In this document: positions 33,428-45,559 of the stretch, one piece after another | Layout of the letters: the number at the start of each line of letters is the position of its first letter | Position numbering within the stretch: position 1 is the stretch's first letter | Assembly: GCA_030068075.1 (NCBI GenBank) | Contig: CM057841.1 | Span: 50,509,030 to 50,573,029 of the forward strand | Length of the DNA: 64,000 nucleotides | Reading direction: 5' to 3' | DNA from: Paguma larvata | Taxonomy: Eukaryota; Chordata; Mammalia; Carnivora; Viverridae | The notes under the pieces: generated by a model | What the model was told of the DNA's origin: nothing | The model's input: only the letters and a program-made list of their open reading frames with translations | Databases searched by the model: none | Position numbers and translations under genes: made by a program

Positions 33428-33448
33428 TAGATGGATGGATGGATGAAT
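33428..33448. repeat. (GATG)n short tandem repeat
   Basis: About five GATG/GATA-type units in 'gatagatggatggatggatga'-like text, flanked by 'gaatgaatgaat'. Short. Confidence 0.85.
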
Positions 33449-33502
33449 AAGCACAGGTCTGACTGCTGTTCCTGTAAATATATATATATTATATATTCTG
33501 CC

Positions 33503-33832
33503 TTAGTTCAGGTTACTATAATAAATTATCATAGACAGCATGTCTTAAACAACAAACATTTCTCTTCTGGAGAGTGGGAAATCCAAGACCAAGGTGCCAG
33601 TGCCAGTGCCAGTGTCTGGTGAGGGTCCCCATCCTGCTTGGCAGATGGCCATCTTCCCATTGAATCCTCACATGGCAGAAAGAGAACTGGTCTTCTCTCT
33701 GGCCTCTTCCTATATTTCACTAATACATGGTTCATGAGGGCTCCACCTTCATGATCTAACAACCTCCCGAAGGTCCTATCACCTACTGGAATAAGGGTTT
33801 CAACAAGTGAATTTTGAGGGGACACAAATAGA
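33503..33832 (-). mobile_element. MLT1-type MaLR solo LTR, antisense
   Basis: Reading + it gives the reverse complement of an MLT1 LTR: 'ggttactataataaattatcatagac', 'cttaaacaacaaacatttctc', 'tggagagtgggaaatccaagaccaaggtgcc', 'ggtgagggtcc', 'cctcacatggcagaaagag', 'gggctccaccttcatgatc', 'gaattttgaggggacac'. Contains three GTGCCA units near 33595. No viral genes. Confidence 0.8.
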
Positions 33833-33954
33833 GATGGTTACTATATATAATGTAACATGAAAACAGATATACAAAAGGCCTTTTACTCTCAGCTCTCAAA
33901 CATTTTGGGAAAACCGAGGCTGTTTAGTAATTCATGCATCCACTCATATTTTAG

Positions 33955-34195
33955 TTCAGATGACCCTTGAACACACAGAGGTTAAGACGCTGACTCCCCT
34001 TCACAGCTGAAAATACACACGAAAAATTTTGACTCCCCGAAACCTTTACTAATAACTTAACTGTTGACCAACAGCCTTACCCATAACATAGACAGTTAAT
34101 TAACATGTATTCTGTATATGTATTATATACTATATTCTTACAAGAAAGTAAAAAGAAACAAGAAAATGTTACAAACAAAGTCATAGGAACGAAAC
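33955..34195 (-). repeat. Old L1-type 3'-end repeat, family not fixed
   Basis: Words 'gacccttgaacacacagagg', 'taataacttaactgttgacc', 'agccttacccataacatagacagttaattaacatg', 'tattatatactatattcttacaagaaagtaa' belong to a common mammal-wide repeat that I believe to be an L1M 3'-end part. The strand call is tentative. Confidence 0.45.
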
Positions 34196-34199
34196 TACA

Positions 34200-35187
34200 T
34201 TTAGAGTACTGCAATGTAAAAATATCCATGTTCAAACTCACTGCTGCTCAAGGGCCAACCACACTTCTCGGCCTCTCTCCTATTCCTCCATTTTCCTATC
34301 TCGATTATCCACGCAAATACAAAAATGACTATTTGTGCATTCCATCTTAGTAAAAAGGAAATGCACTTTTCCGTTTTCTTTCCAAAGGAAAGTTCTGTGT
34401 ATGTGTGTATTCGCATCAGCAGAGGTTATTAAAAGGAACTGTTGAAGGAGAAAGCTTTGACAGTTGGGCGTGGGATTCCCTTGAGAAGCTCATCCATCAC
34501 TGTTACCAGAAACGGGGAGGACGAGCCAGGCACATGCCACACACTGCCCGCAGCAGCAGGGGGTAACAAGCCCTCTGCTGGATACTTCCACTTACACCGA
34601 AAAAAGGAGATTCCAGGCAATTGATGACTTTCAAAGACCAAATATTCCTAGTAATTTTCCTTGCTTTGGGCTGCAGTCTCCTCTTGGATACAGGCTTTCT
34701 GGAGGTTGGCCCAGCGGTCACCACATTTGGGTGAGCAGCCCCTTGGCCCCTCCCTATCCCGCAGTCACATCAAACCTGTCTTGCTCTTCACAAAACCACC
34801 CCTGCTGACACACGCTAATAGACCCATGGAGGCTTGATAGGTGTTAATTGAGGAGATGTCTCAGAGAGGGGAGGTCAGGACCACTGGATTTCAAAAAGCG
34901 AAGCAGATTATTTTCTTTAAGTGCTTAGGCTTTAGGCTCTGAGGCTCCAAAAGTGAGATTTGTGAACTCTTCTCACACTTAACTGAAATAAAGAATTCTT
35001 CATCTGTGTATTAACTCATGTGCAATAATACTCTAGTGAAATTTCAGGTTAAGGTGTCCCCTCCTAAAGGTATTTACATTTTAGACTGTCTCGAGATAAA
35101 AGCAACAATAATCCTTTGGGATAATAATAATGACACAATAATAATTACAGCTATCATTGAGAATCAGTTATATATATCAGGCATTGT
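34200..35187. other. Unassigned sequence
   Basis: No gene or named repeat recognised. Several open frames of 60-81 codons on both strands have no domain. 34450-34720 is locally of higher GC. Confidence 0.45.
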
Positions 35188-35421
35188 CTGCTGGGGAGTA
35201 AATGTTTATGCCCCCTTCCAAATTCACATACTGTTACCCTAACCCGCAATGTACTATTTGGAGGTGGGACCACTGGGAGGTAATTATGGTTAGATTAGGT
35301 CATGAGGGTTTACCCTTCCCTCTTCCTCCCTTCCCTCTCCCTCCCATCCCCCTGCCCCTTTGTTTAATCCACCCAGTCTATAGTAATTTGTTACAGCAAA
35401 GCCCAAACTGACTAAGACACT
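35188..35421 (+). mobile_element. MLT1-type MaLR solo LTR with deleted middle
   Basis: Head 'gctggggagtaaatgtttatgccccc', 'aaattcacatac', 'aatgtactatttggaggtggg', 'gggaggtaattatggttag', 'ggtcatgaggg', then a CT-rich low-complexity stretch (about 35312-35360) in place of the LTR middle, then the 3' end 'aatccacccagtctatagtaatttgttacagcaaagcccaaactgactaagaca'. Confidence 0.85.
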
Positions 35422-36080
35422 ATCATAACAGTTTAAATCTCACAAAAATAGGTAGTAGGATAGCCCAGATTCAGAGGCAGGCGTATGTTTTCCACCATGA
35501 TAAACAGTGGGAAGGGGAGCATATGGGCCCTTAGGCCCGAGCGCTCAGTTGCGTTTCGTGGGCACTGACATGGAGAGGTGCGTGTAGAAGGCTCTTTGGA
35601 GAATGCTCTTGGAATAACATGTGGAAGGGAGCATGGAAAGCAGCACTGAGAACAGGGCGACACTGAACAGCCAGGCGGCAGAGCAGAGGCCTTAGCCTAT
35701 GCAGTGGGAAGCTCCAGAGCCAGGACGATGCTTTGAGGATGTCCTGAACCGAGGGACGGGTTCCAGGATTATTACCTTCCCTCCTCCACTGACCCATCAC
35801 GGGGTGTGGGCTGTCTCCAGCAATGGGGTGTGCTCCAAAGTGCTACAGCACCTTTTGGTTGAGGCAGGACTTAACAAGAGACACAGCCAAGAACCACACT
35901 CCCAGCAGCGGAGAGTAATAAGTCATCTGTTGGTGAAAGATCTTAGGGGTACACCACAGCATCACCGGGACCTGGCGCCATCAAGTAGAAAATTAACCAA
36001 ATCAAAGAGATGAAGGAAAAGTGTTCCTCAAGAAATACCCATAGATTTAATGTCTAAAGGAAGAGAGATTTAACCAGGCA
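35422..36080. other. Unassigned sequence
   Basis: No gene recognised. A 104-codon frame (35699-36013, +) and 76-89-codon frames on - show no recognisable domain. Confidence 0.4.
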
Positions 36081-36990
36081 AGAAGAGTGATGAGGCTTCC
36101 TAAGGAGGGGAAACATCATGTGCAAATAACTTGTGAACTGATCAAGAGGCTTTAAATTGAGGAACTTAAAAAGCCAGTGTGACTGAAGCAGAAAGCAAGG
36201 TGGTGTCTGATAGAATGGGACCAGATTACGCAGAGCCTTCAGGCAAAGATAAGGATGTCACCTTTATGCAAAGAACAATGGGAAACTTCTGAACCATTTT
36301 AAGTATGGGCTGACAAAAAGACTGTTTCTAAAGACTACTGTGACTCCAGGAGGGAGACCAAATGAGAGGTGGGTGGCGATGATGTGGGGAAACAGGCCCC
36401 AGGCCGTTGCTGCCATCAGGCCAGAGAGGATGTCTGCTTCTGCATAGGTGGGGTGACACGCATACATCCGGGAGGTAATCCGAAACCACAATGTAGAGTA
36501 CTCGGTGATTCGATATGAGGGTACAGGAGAAGGAGGTGTTGACGATGACTCCCAGGACCCTAATCTGCGCAACTGGGTGGAAGGACAGGCCTTTTACGGA
36601 GAGAGAGCATTGGAAAGAGTGCACTGCACTTAACAGGTGAAGACTGAGAGTTCCGTTGTGGGCAGGGGGATTTACAGTCCCTGGAAGAGGAGTGGGCAAT
36701 TGGATATGTAGCTCTGAATAGCACAGAAGGCCTAGGTTCCAGGTTCAGATTTAAGTACTCTGTGTGCAGTTTATTAAAGTCACAGGCACAATGGAGACCA
36801 ATGAGGAAGTGTGCAAAGTGAGAAGAAAAGAGGCTCAGTAAGAGTCATGAGGAAGAGTGAAGACCCACAATGGATGCTGAGTGTGTAAAGCTGACAGAGA
36901 AAAAAGGACAGAATGTCAGGAGGAAACCAAAGGCAGTGTTTTAGGACAGAGTGTGCCAAAACTGTTGCGAAGTCAGGTAAGATGCAACTG
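36081..36990 (+). repeat. Old interspersed repeat, family not named
   Basis: The segment has the typical text of a common unnamed-by-me mammalian repeat: 'gaatgggaccagattacgcagagcc', 'aggatgtcacctttatgc', 'gggaaacttctgaaccattttaag', 'actactgtgactccaggaggg', 'gatgactcccaggaccctaatctgcgcaactgggtgg', 'gcaattggatatgtagctctga'. Antisense open frames of 102-123 codons across it are incidental. Confidence 0.5.
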
Positions 36991-38600
36991 AGAATGCCCT
37001 CTGCACTCCGCTGACATCACTGGGAGGTTTGAGGCCGTGATAAGCCTAGAAGACATGTTGGACTCGGTCGAGCGCTCAGTGCTTCCAGAGGAAGTGAAAA
37101 CCCTGAATTCAAACTACTCTTTCAAGATGAGTGGATTAAAACATGGCAAAACTCTAGAAAAGAGTAGAGTTGAAGAGGAATGCTCTGTTTTTGTTTTAAA
37201 ACCTGGGCATGATTAGACACCAGTGGGAATAATCCAATTGAGTGGGAGGAGTTGGATGTATACACAAGAACAGGAGTAGTAGGGCACCTCACAGCACAAG
37301 GGGAGGCTGTCAGATGGGTAGACAGGTGGTCAAGTGCCTTAGCCTAACAAGAGAGACAGAGGACAAAAGAAGCACAATTTAAAGTAAGTTTGAGTATTTG
37401 GGGTCCATACGTATGTGAGCTTCCATTTGATTTTCTTTGGGAAGCAAAGAGAGGTGAGGTTGACATCATGAATGTTTATTTAACTGAATTGGACTAGACT
37501 GGATTGGACTGGATTAGAAACGGACTCGAATAAAATAAAAAGAGTAAACAACAACACTAAAAATGTAGGGAAGCACCCAGAAAAAAACCAAATGCACTGC
37601 ACCCAACAGAATGAACAACTCTGAACTGTCTTTTCTACACCTGTTCAGAGCTTCCAGGCATTACATTTAATAAACCAGAGGCCCACTGTCTGAGTGCACA
37701 CCTATAGTAAGACCAAATCCTGACATCATCTTCCCAACTGTCGCAACTTCTACTAAAAAACCAAATCAGCATTTCTTAGAGTCGCTAGTTTTGAAAGACA
37801 TAGGACGAATTGTTCTCTAGAGCCTGTTTAAGAATTTGGAAAAAATATAAGGCAATTTAAAAAGCAATAAGCTATTTTACTCAGCAGTCTGGCCATCTAA
37901 AAATGCATCCTGCTCTAGCTTTCAACTCTGTCTCCTGCCTCTTGGATTTTCATCAGTAAGAAATAACACTGCAATGATTCTTTCCAAATGAATATGTTAC
38001 TAGCAGTGTCCACAGTGGGAAAGAACAAATCAGAAAATACATACCAGCCTCTCTGTATACTTCCTGATGGCTGATTAGTTTAATTGGCACAATTAAAACC
38101 ATTTACCCTTATCCAAGAACTTAACACAAGAAAACATGCAATGAGTGTAGGCTCTTAGAAAGAAATAAAATGTACAAAATGCACCAATACGTGTAATCTG
38201 TTAGCATTATAAATTTTATCTGGTATTTAATTTGGCATAATTAAAGGATGTAGGATGACTACAATCATATTGTTTCTCAGTAATAACACTCTCCAATTCC
38301 AATTAAATACTGATTCATAATTTTAGACATTATTTTTAATGATTACTATTTTCAGATTTCTATGGAAATTTTGAAAAATTAAAAAAAACTTGGAAATCAT
38401 TTTTTTCCATCCAGAGTAAGTCTTAATACTGTTTAAATAAAAGATCTGAGATGCATCCACTAAACACTGCGTTGTAAATATTTTGGTTTCCAGGAAAAAT
38501 AAATGCAGATTAAATGTTAAACTGAAACAAACTGCATAAAAATAATGGGTTGAGCACACAGAAAAACTTGGATCCCTTCCCAAATTCCATAAAAAATGAG
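36991..38600. other. Unassigned; TAATTA-rich stretch at 38060-38350
   Basis: No gene recognised. 37480-37540 has imperfect 'actggattgg' repetition. From 38060 to 38350 the sequence is AT-rich with homeodomain-type cores (TAATTG 38081-38086, TAATTA 38238-38243 and others) and no repeat texture, so it could be conserved non-coding DNA. Confidence 0.4.
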
Positions 38601-39376
38601 AGTGAAGATATTTTTAGACGTTGAAACAGAAGAACAAAGGAAAAAGAACAGCCATATTTTGGAAGCTGAGAAACAGAACAAGTGTTCATTGACTTGGCAG
38701 ACTTGAAAAAGCTGAATCGTAAATCAGCAGTGGGGGGAAACGGCTATGGAGAGGATTTATACCCAGAATCCCCAAACTGCCAGGACATGAACATGAAATT
38801 ATGGGGCTGAGGGTATGAGTATGGTCTGAAACTCTGTTGAAGAAGGAGACAGATGCCCAGATCCTCACCACACATTCACGGAAAGACCCGACACTGTACA
38901 CTCTCTGAGAAGAACGAGAGGCTACACAGGAAGAGAGGAAGACTTGAAAATTAAAACTATCACTCTCCTGAAAGAGCCCAGGGAAAACCGCAGAGTCGGG
39001 ACTGTATGAGAAAGGAAACACTCATATGTGGAAGCCTCCCTGCCAAAAACAAGCAAAAAAACAAACAAACAAAAAAAAAACCCAGCTTATGTGACTTAAA
39101 AATGTGATGGAAGAATTGAGTTTTCCACTGAGAAATGAAAAACTCAGTAGAAAACTTGGAAACTTAGTTGAGGTCATCTTCCAGAAACGAGAGCAATAGG
39201 GAAATATTGAGAAAAATCAGAGGAAAAGGCCAGGAGGCCTAACATGCAGACAGGAGTGGAGTGCCAGGAGGAGAAAAAGAGGGAGACCAGGGAGAAGGTA
39301 ACTTGTTCACGTGTAAACACAAGAGAAAGTCCTAGAACTGAGGAACGGGTGTTGCCAGATTAAAAGCGCAGACCAT
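38601..39376 (+). repeat. Probable old L1/HAL1-type remnant, 5' part
   Basis: A-rich, gene-like text with words such as 'cctgaaagagcccagggaaaa' and 'caccacacattcac' that look like an old LINE leader or ORF1, but the match is weak. Contains a (CAAA)n tract at 39048-39080. No intact frame. Confidence 0.3.
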
Positions 39377-39585
39377 GGGGTGCCTGGATGGCTCAGCTGG
39401 TTAAGTGTCCGACTCTTGATTTCAGCTCACGTCATTATTTCACAGTTTGTGGACTGAAACCTCCTATCGGGCTCTGCGGTGACAGTGTGGACCCTGCTTG
39501 GGATTCTCATTCTCCCTCTCCCTCGCCCCACCTCCCACCTTCTTTCTGAAAAATAAACTTAAAACAATAAAAAATAAAAAAATGT
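39377..39585 (+). mobile_element. CAN-SINE (felid type)
   Basis: Head GGGGTGCCTGGATGGCTCAG, 'gttaagtgtccgactcttgatttcag', B-box region 'tggactgaaacctcc', 'cgggctctgcggtgacagtgtggaccctgcttggg', CT-rich stretch and an AAAAATAAACTTAAAACAATAAAAAA tail. Confidence 0.93.
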
Positions 39586-39900
39586 AAGTGCTGTAACATG
39601 AGAATACACACTTAGACCAAGGAATATACAATATGCAACTACAAAATTTCAGAACGCTGAGGGAGAAAAAAAGGGAAGAATCCACATGTTTTCAGAAAGG
39701 AAAAGCAAACAAAAACAAACACGTACTGGTCTTCCAAAATAACACTGGTCACATACAAAGTTTCAAGAATGTAAACGGATTCCGACCTATGAATAACAAC
39801 ACTGGAAGATAAAAGCAAGAAAACAATGCGTTCAAATTATCAGACAAACTCCATCTTATTTTTTATGCCCAACTTGCTATGAGTTAATTTTAAAAGTAGA
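39586..39900 (+). repeat. Probable old L1/HAL1-type remnant, continued
   Basis: Text such as 'actacaaaatttcagaacgctgagggag', 'ttttcagaaagg' and 'caacactggaagataaaagcaagaaaacaatgcgttcaaa' resembles the ORF1 C-terminal coding text of old LINE copies, in shuffled or diverged form. Interrupted by SINEs on both sides. Confidence 0.35.
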
Positions 39901-39908
39901 ATACAAAA

Positions 39909-40104
39909 GGGGCACCTGGGTAGCTCAGTTATTTGAGCATCTGACTTTGACTCAGTCATGGTCTCCCAGGTGAGGAGTTCAAGCCCCACATCAGCTCACT
40001 GCTGTCAGTCTGCCAGCGCAGAGCCCGCTCAGATCCTCTGTCTCCCTTCTCTATGCCCTTCTCCTGCTTGCACTCTCCCAAAAAATAACTACTTTTTTTT
40101 TTTT
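39909..40104 (+). mobile_element. CAN-SINE (felid type) with target-site duplication
   Basis: Head GGGGCACCTGGGTAGCTCAG, B-box region 'ggagttcaagcccc', 'ctgctgtcagtctgccagcgcagagccc', CT-rich stretch, AAAAAATAACTAC and a T run. AAAGTAGAATACA occurs at 39893-39905 and 40105-40117, a perfect 13-bp duplication. Confidence 0.95.
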
Positions 40105-40117
40105 AAAGTAGAATACA

Positions 40118-40430
40118 GGCATTTTTCAGTCTACATGGTCTAAAAACTTTTACTTCCCCTATTTTTTTTCACACAGCTGTTAAAGGCTACTCTCAAGTCT
40201 GAGCATAACCAACTTGCCCTGGTTTGATCACAATTTTCCCAGGGTTAGCACTTAACATGCTGCATCTCTGAAAAATCCCTCATTCCCAGACAACTCAGGA
40301 CAGTTGGTAATCCTACCATAGATTCATTATGAAAGAGATTAAAAGCAATTCTCAATAAAGATAAAATTTATCATTTAGTAGCTTTCCTGCCAATCCTCAA
40401 CAAAATCCAAGTTTTTAAGGAAAAAAAAGC
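40118..40430. other. Unassigned; possible small DNA-transposon-like repeat
   Basis: 40215-40325 ('ttgccctggtttgatcac', 'ttttcccagggtt', 'ggacagttggtaatcctacc') resembles the unnamed repeat at 14612-14720. I cannot assign it. Confidence 0.35.
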
Positions 40431-40800
40431 AATAAAAAATGTAAAATCTCACAATGTCCTAGAGCCGATAAAAAAAATACTGGACAAGAAAATACAGGAA
40501 AATGTGATCCATACCAAAATGTGATCAAGAGAAACAGATCAGAAATGACCAAAATGACAGAGAACATTAAAACACCTTTTATAAGTATCTTAAATAGGAT
40601 TGAGGATTTAGAGGAAAACATAAAAATAATTAAAAAAGAAATACGAGAATTAAACAAGAACGAAGGAGGAATTTTAGAGATGAATAATGCAAGATCTGAA
40701 ATGAATATTTCACTCAACGTATTTTACAGCAGATTAGACATCTGAGAGGAAAAAAATCAGTGAACTGAAACTACAGCAAAAGAAGCTATCCAAAGCCTTA
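40431..40800 (+). mobile_element. Old L1 or HAL1 ORF1-like fragment
   Basis: A 74-codon open stretch (40521-40745) has the coiled-coil character of LINE ORF1 (many E, K, I, N; 'RIEDLEENIKIIKKEIREL'). The flanking text 'cagcagattagacatctgagagg', 'atcagtgaactgaaactacagc' and 'gctatccaaag' matches the ORF1 middle of old LINEs. Confidence 0.6.
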
Positions 40801-43800
40801 GAAAGTTCTTGCAGCTTCCCCTAGTGCTCTTGGGAACCCTGAGCCATCATAGAAGAAGTCAAGATGTTCTGCTGGGACATCAAATGAAGAAGCCACATAC
40901 AATGCTCTGTGGAGAGGAAAAGCCGACACACTTCACGAAGGTGGTGAGAAGGCTAGTAGCCCTAGCATCTCAGTCAGCCGTCCAGCGAATCCAGTCTCAG
41001 CTGCCGTGTGATCACAACAACATGGGAAATCTCAAGGCTGAATCCAATCTACCCAATCAACTGGGAGCGATAGTAACCAAGTTACTGTTTTAAGCCATTT
41101 AGAAAAATGGGAGAAATGTATATAGATCAACAGGAATTTCCCAACTTTTTGGAGACATTCGGATAGTAGAACATAGGCAGCCACAGTTTATAACTATTTG
41201 TCATTGAGACATGTGACCATTATGTGCAGCCTTACTTTTTAGTTTGCACTCAGTCCAACCAATCCTGTCTTACCATCAAGCTAACCTCAACCTTCCCTAA
41301 CACCCCCAACCTTCTCCCTGAAACCCATTTCTCAACGCTTTCACAACCAAAATAACCTCTTCCAGTGTTTCCACCTGTGATGGCTGAAGCGCTGCTTCTA
41401 GAAACAAAGAATGTGTACTTGACAGGCTAGGGCAGGGGGTGGAGGCATTGCCCAGATGCTGGAGACACAGGGGAAGATAGACACCCTCTCATGGCCTAGG
41501 TGTAGGAGGGAAGAGGGAAGAAAGGCATACTGTTTCAGGGTTGGGAGATTAGAAGGCTAAACATCAAGGCTGGGTACGAACGAAACAGAGATGTGTGCCT
41601 AGAAAAGACTGCAGCTAGGTGACCTGGAATACAGAATGCTTTGTCCCTGAATATAGAATGGAAAACCTACAACATGACATCTCTATATTTCAGTTACATT
41701 TTGAGTTAAACTGGCTTTTGGAGGCCCAACCACCATTTTTAGCATCTGTTTTAGGAAAATGTGTTTCACATTAAAGCAATCAATTAATGATCCGATTCTC
41801 TGAAAGCTCATATTTATAACATCACAAAGCTCAGTCATTCATCAGCCAGATTGCAAAAGTTCACTCCTACACATAACCAGTTTTTCATAAATCAGGGCTA
41901 AATCATACTGGTAACGATGGCTCATAACTCTTCAACATATCTCTCCCTGCTTAGTACCTTCTTGTTGCCACTGTTCTAATATATTGCTATTGCTTTTCTC
42001 ACTCATGGCTTATCTCCCTGTATAGGTTATAAGTACAGTGATAGCCAAGGATCATGACTCATACTCCTCCAGATGCTTTTAGGATGGGCCTGGCACTTCA
42101 AAGTTTGTCCCTACACTTAAGAGTTTAATTTCTGTTTCAATTTATTTCACCAATTCATGTCATATTCTGGTGCAAAACCACAGCTCCTTGTGGTTTCTCC
42201 TCAAAATACTCAGGCACATACACCACATGCCTAAGAGAGCTCACTTCTGAGTGGGCCAGCATGCACGATATCCTCAGAAAGGCAAGGAAACCTGGGATGT
42301 CCCAACTCAAGAACTTGTCCCTGCCATAAACCAGGATACCTGGGACCACATGGGAAGCACACTGCTGAGACTGCATCAGAGCCGTTTCATGACCTGGAAA
42401 AACATTAAAGCAAAATAAATCACAGCAGAAGGCAACGGTAGGTCTGGAAACTCCAGCAATTACCTGCTACAACCCAGGAAATATCTAAAGAAAGAGGGAG
42501 ATAAGAATTACTGTCATCTTTTAGGACAGGCTACGATGTGTCTCCAGATTTCAAGAACCCAGACAGGCTGGGCGGTGGAAAGTACTAAGTATGCAAACAG
42601 AGCCCGAGAGTCAATTGTTACAACTGGGACAGGAAGAGCCTCGGAGAACCTGGACATGTGGGAACTTCCAGGCACCGTAGGTGAGACATGCTCTGGGCAG
42701 AACTCCTTTTTTCAGAAAAGAATAGCTCTACAAATCCTCACTTCATCTGTTCTTGTATCTTTGACTTTGAGTGCTCACCAAGTCATGCTCATCTGTGCTT
42801 TGCTCACTGCTTCGCTGCTCTCAATCCTGTTTCTGCTTATTTTAACCACTGGGTACTCAGCACTAGTTTTTGCTCCTCACTGATCGCAGTTTCCAGCTAC
42901 TGACTGACTCTGAGATAAGGGAAAGGAGGACGATCTAGCAGGGACACTACAGCAGGAAGCTGCCAAGAACAGCAGAGGATGAGGAGCCTGGCAATCACAC
43001 CTCTTGAGAAATTCGTCCGATGAGATGAAGAGATCTACAGATTTACAGCTTCATGGTTACTTTTAAAGGATATGCCACATATTTAAAAATCAAAATGCAT
43101 GTTTCATTGCATGAACCTTGCCCTGAATAAAAAGTTAAAGATACTATAAACATAACAAAAGCAAGGCTAGGATAGGGGTGCATGCCAAAAATTAAGAGTA
43201 AGAGGAGCAAAATCTATGTAAATGGTCCTTGGTACTCGGAGGGGTGGCAGAATGATCCAGTACCTCTACTCACGGGGTGGGAGAAAGGCAGCTTATGGCA
43301 CAGGGTGCTGCTCTCTGAATTGAGCTTTTAAAAATGCATTAGATGGGTACAATGATGAAGCATCAACATGACTGATTATGTCTGAGCTGGGAGCATTTGT
43401 GGAGATTTAGGGATATTCCATATACATCCAGAAGAGTTGCCAAGAACATAACTTAAAGCTCAAGTCTTGAGTACTGGGAAGAGTATTACGTGAAAACGAA
43501 TTGCAACTAGAAGCTACCGCATCTGGAGTATGTATGTTTTCGCTCAGGGCCAATTCTGTATGAGAGACACTGACTCCCAGAGAGTGTCTGCAAAATAGAA
43601 GATGATGGTCCCTTTCCAGATTATTTTCATCAACTATTCTTTGCTCATCCTTCGCCAGATCCCTTATTCTCTCGCCCTGCCCCTGTATGAATTTACTGAG
43701 ATAGGGATGCCCAATTGGTTAGAAATGTCTCCAGGTCACCTGGAAACAAAGGGGCTCAGAGCACTGCTGGAAGGGGAGCTAAGAAACTCATAAGTCACCT

Positions 43801-43948
43801 GGGCAGCACAGGATCAATGCTACAACTCAAGTGCATAATCTTCTGGAACACAGACCAGGAAGAGGTAACTTCCTGCGGGTGGAGCAGGGAGGGCTGTGGA
43901 CACTTCCTCTGGACCTTGACACTTGGAAGGATATCAAAAGATAGAGCC
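40801..43948. other. Unassigned sequence
   Basis: No gene or named repeat recognised over about 3.1 kb. Open frames up to 115 codons (42536-42883, +; its C-terminal part is hydrophobic) have no family features, no visible splice or start context that I trust, and I do not call them. Confidence 0.4.
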
Positions 43949-43949
43949 A

Positions 43950-44155
43950 AGCATCAACTGGCTGCCTCAGTCTGTTAAGCGTCCAACTTTTGATTTTGTC
44001 TCAGGTCTTGATCTCACAGTTTGTGGGTTTGAAACTCATGCTGGACGCTGTGCTGACAGTGCAGAGCCTTCTTGGGATTCTCTTTCTCTCCTTCTCTCTC
44101 TACCCCTCCCATACTCTCTCTCTCTCTTAAAATAAGCAAAATAAACTTTAAAAAT
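43950..44155 (+). mobile_element. CAN-SINE, diverged head
   Basis: 'caactggctgcctcagtctgttaagcgtccaac', 'ctcaggtcttgatctcacagtttgtggg', 'acgctgtgctgacagtgcagagcc', CT-rich stretch and a tail with AAATAAGCAAAATAAAC. The first ~10 bases differ from the usual GGGGCGCCTGGG. Confidence 0.9.
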
Positions 44156-45559
44156 ATTAATTACTGAATTAATTTTTGAATGATTGAACTAGATACACTC
44201 TACTAGGAGAGGATAAAATGAATGGAAAACCTAAGAACTGCTTTAAATATTTGAAGGATTGCCAGACTGAGAAGGATGAATATTGTATTGAGGTCCTCCA
44301 GAGAGAAAAACCAGGAAGTACCAAGGGAAGAATTCAACGGAACAAACTTGAGCTCCACAAAATAAATTCATTTCTAACAATTTAGGAATGAAGGACATTT
44401 GGTTAAAAAGTCTATCTTCTCCTTTGAAAATCAACATGGAGCAGAGACACCAATATAAAAAGCATATTTTCACATAAACAGTCACCTCACCTAGACAATT
44501 CCTGGAAAACAAAATGCTAAAATATGTTTTTGTAAACATGTTAATTATACATGTTAAAAAACAAATATCCCACTAAAATATAGAAGGAGATTATATGGTA
44601 GTGGTTTTCCCCCCAAGAAGCAAGTGAGTCTTGTAGAAGAGAAACTCAGCCAAAAATTATTTGTAGAAGGACTGATCAATTATGAAATCCCACAGCATGG
44701 TAATAACAGGAAAACTGAATTCAGATGAGTAACAAATATGTCATCAACCACTTTGATGACAAATTCAGTGTAAATACATTAAGCAACATGAAAGAGCCCA
44801 AAGGAAGAAGTTGACACATTCTGATGTCTTTGCTGGCATGTACGTTCTTCAGAACTCCCTAAAGACCTGTTTCTCCATAACCAGGTTAAGTATCATCGAC
44901 AGGTATATTTCATAAGTATGGGAAAGGCATTGAGATTTACAAAAACACAGTGGATCTTATTCCTTATGTCATAGTGGAGCTGTGATATATTCCAAGGGCA
45001 GACACTCACTCTAATCATTTGAAACAAAGGGACAGACTCATTCATCCAACTAATCAATATGAATTCCCTGGTCCAGAAAGGAAGTATAAATCAGCAGCTG
45101 CTCCATGGTCAGGTTTCTCATCTACCCCTCCTCCTTGCCAAAGGAAGGGGAAAAGTGGAACATGTGTCAGCGGGAAAATGACTCGGGCTTTTATATCGAC
45201 AGACATAGCCACTGGGCTGCAAATTCTCCATGGCAGCTGTGCTCAGATCAATTATGTTGAAGGTAAGGAAAGGGAGTTTGTGGGGATTGGGTATTTATTA
45301 CTTTTTGCCTAATCACAGTTTGTGTATAGCAGAAGATGCTGTTGCTTGTTAGGGAAAGGGGAAGAAAAGAAATATCATGCCAAATGTGCCTCTGCCCATC
45401 TAGCAAGATGCACATTTGCTTAGAAGAAGTACTTGGCTTTTATCCTGCTCGGTTTAAAGTTATAACATATATAGTAAACCGATCACTGTATTTTTGATGA
45501 ACACCAAACAGACATCAGACACAGTGCTGAGTTTCTGGTCTCTTCCTCATTATAACTGC
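44156..45559. other. Unassigned sequence
   Basis: No gene or named repeat recognised. Open frames of 97-98 codons (44243-44539, -; 45019-45312, +) show no domain. Confidence 0.4.

Noticed and set aside
42536..42883. 115-codon frame with a hydrophobic C-terminal part that looks like a membrane helix
   Set aside because: Single-exon, no family resemblance, and a parallel frame over the same bases is just as open. Hydrophobic runs arise easily from T-rich DNA.
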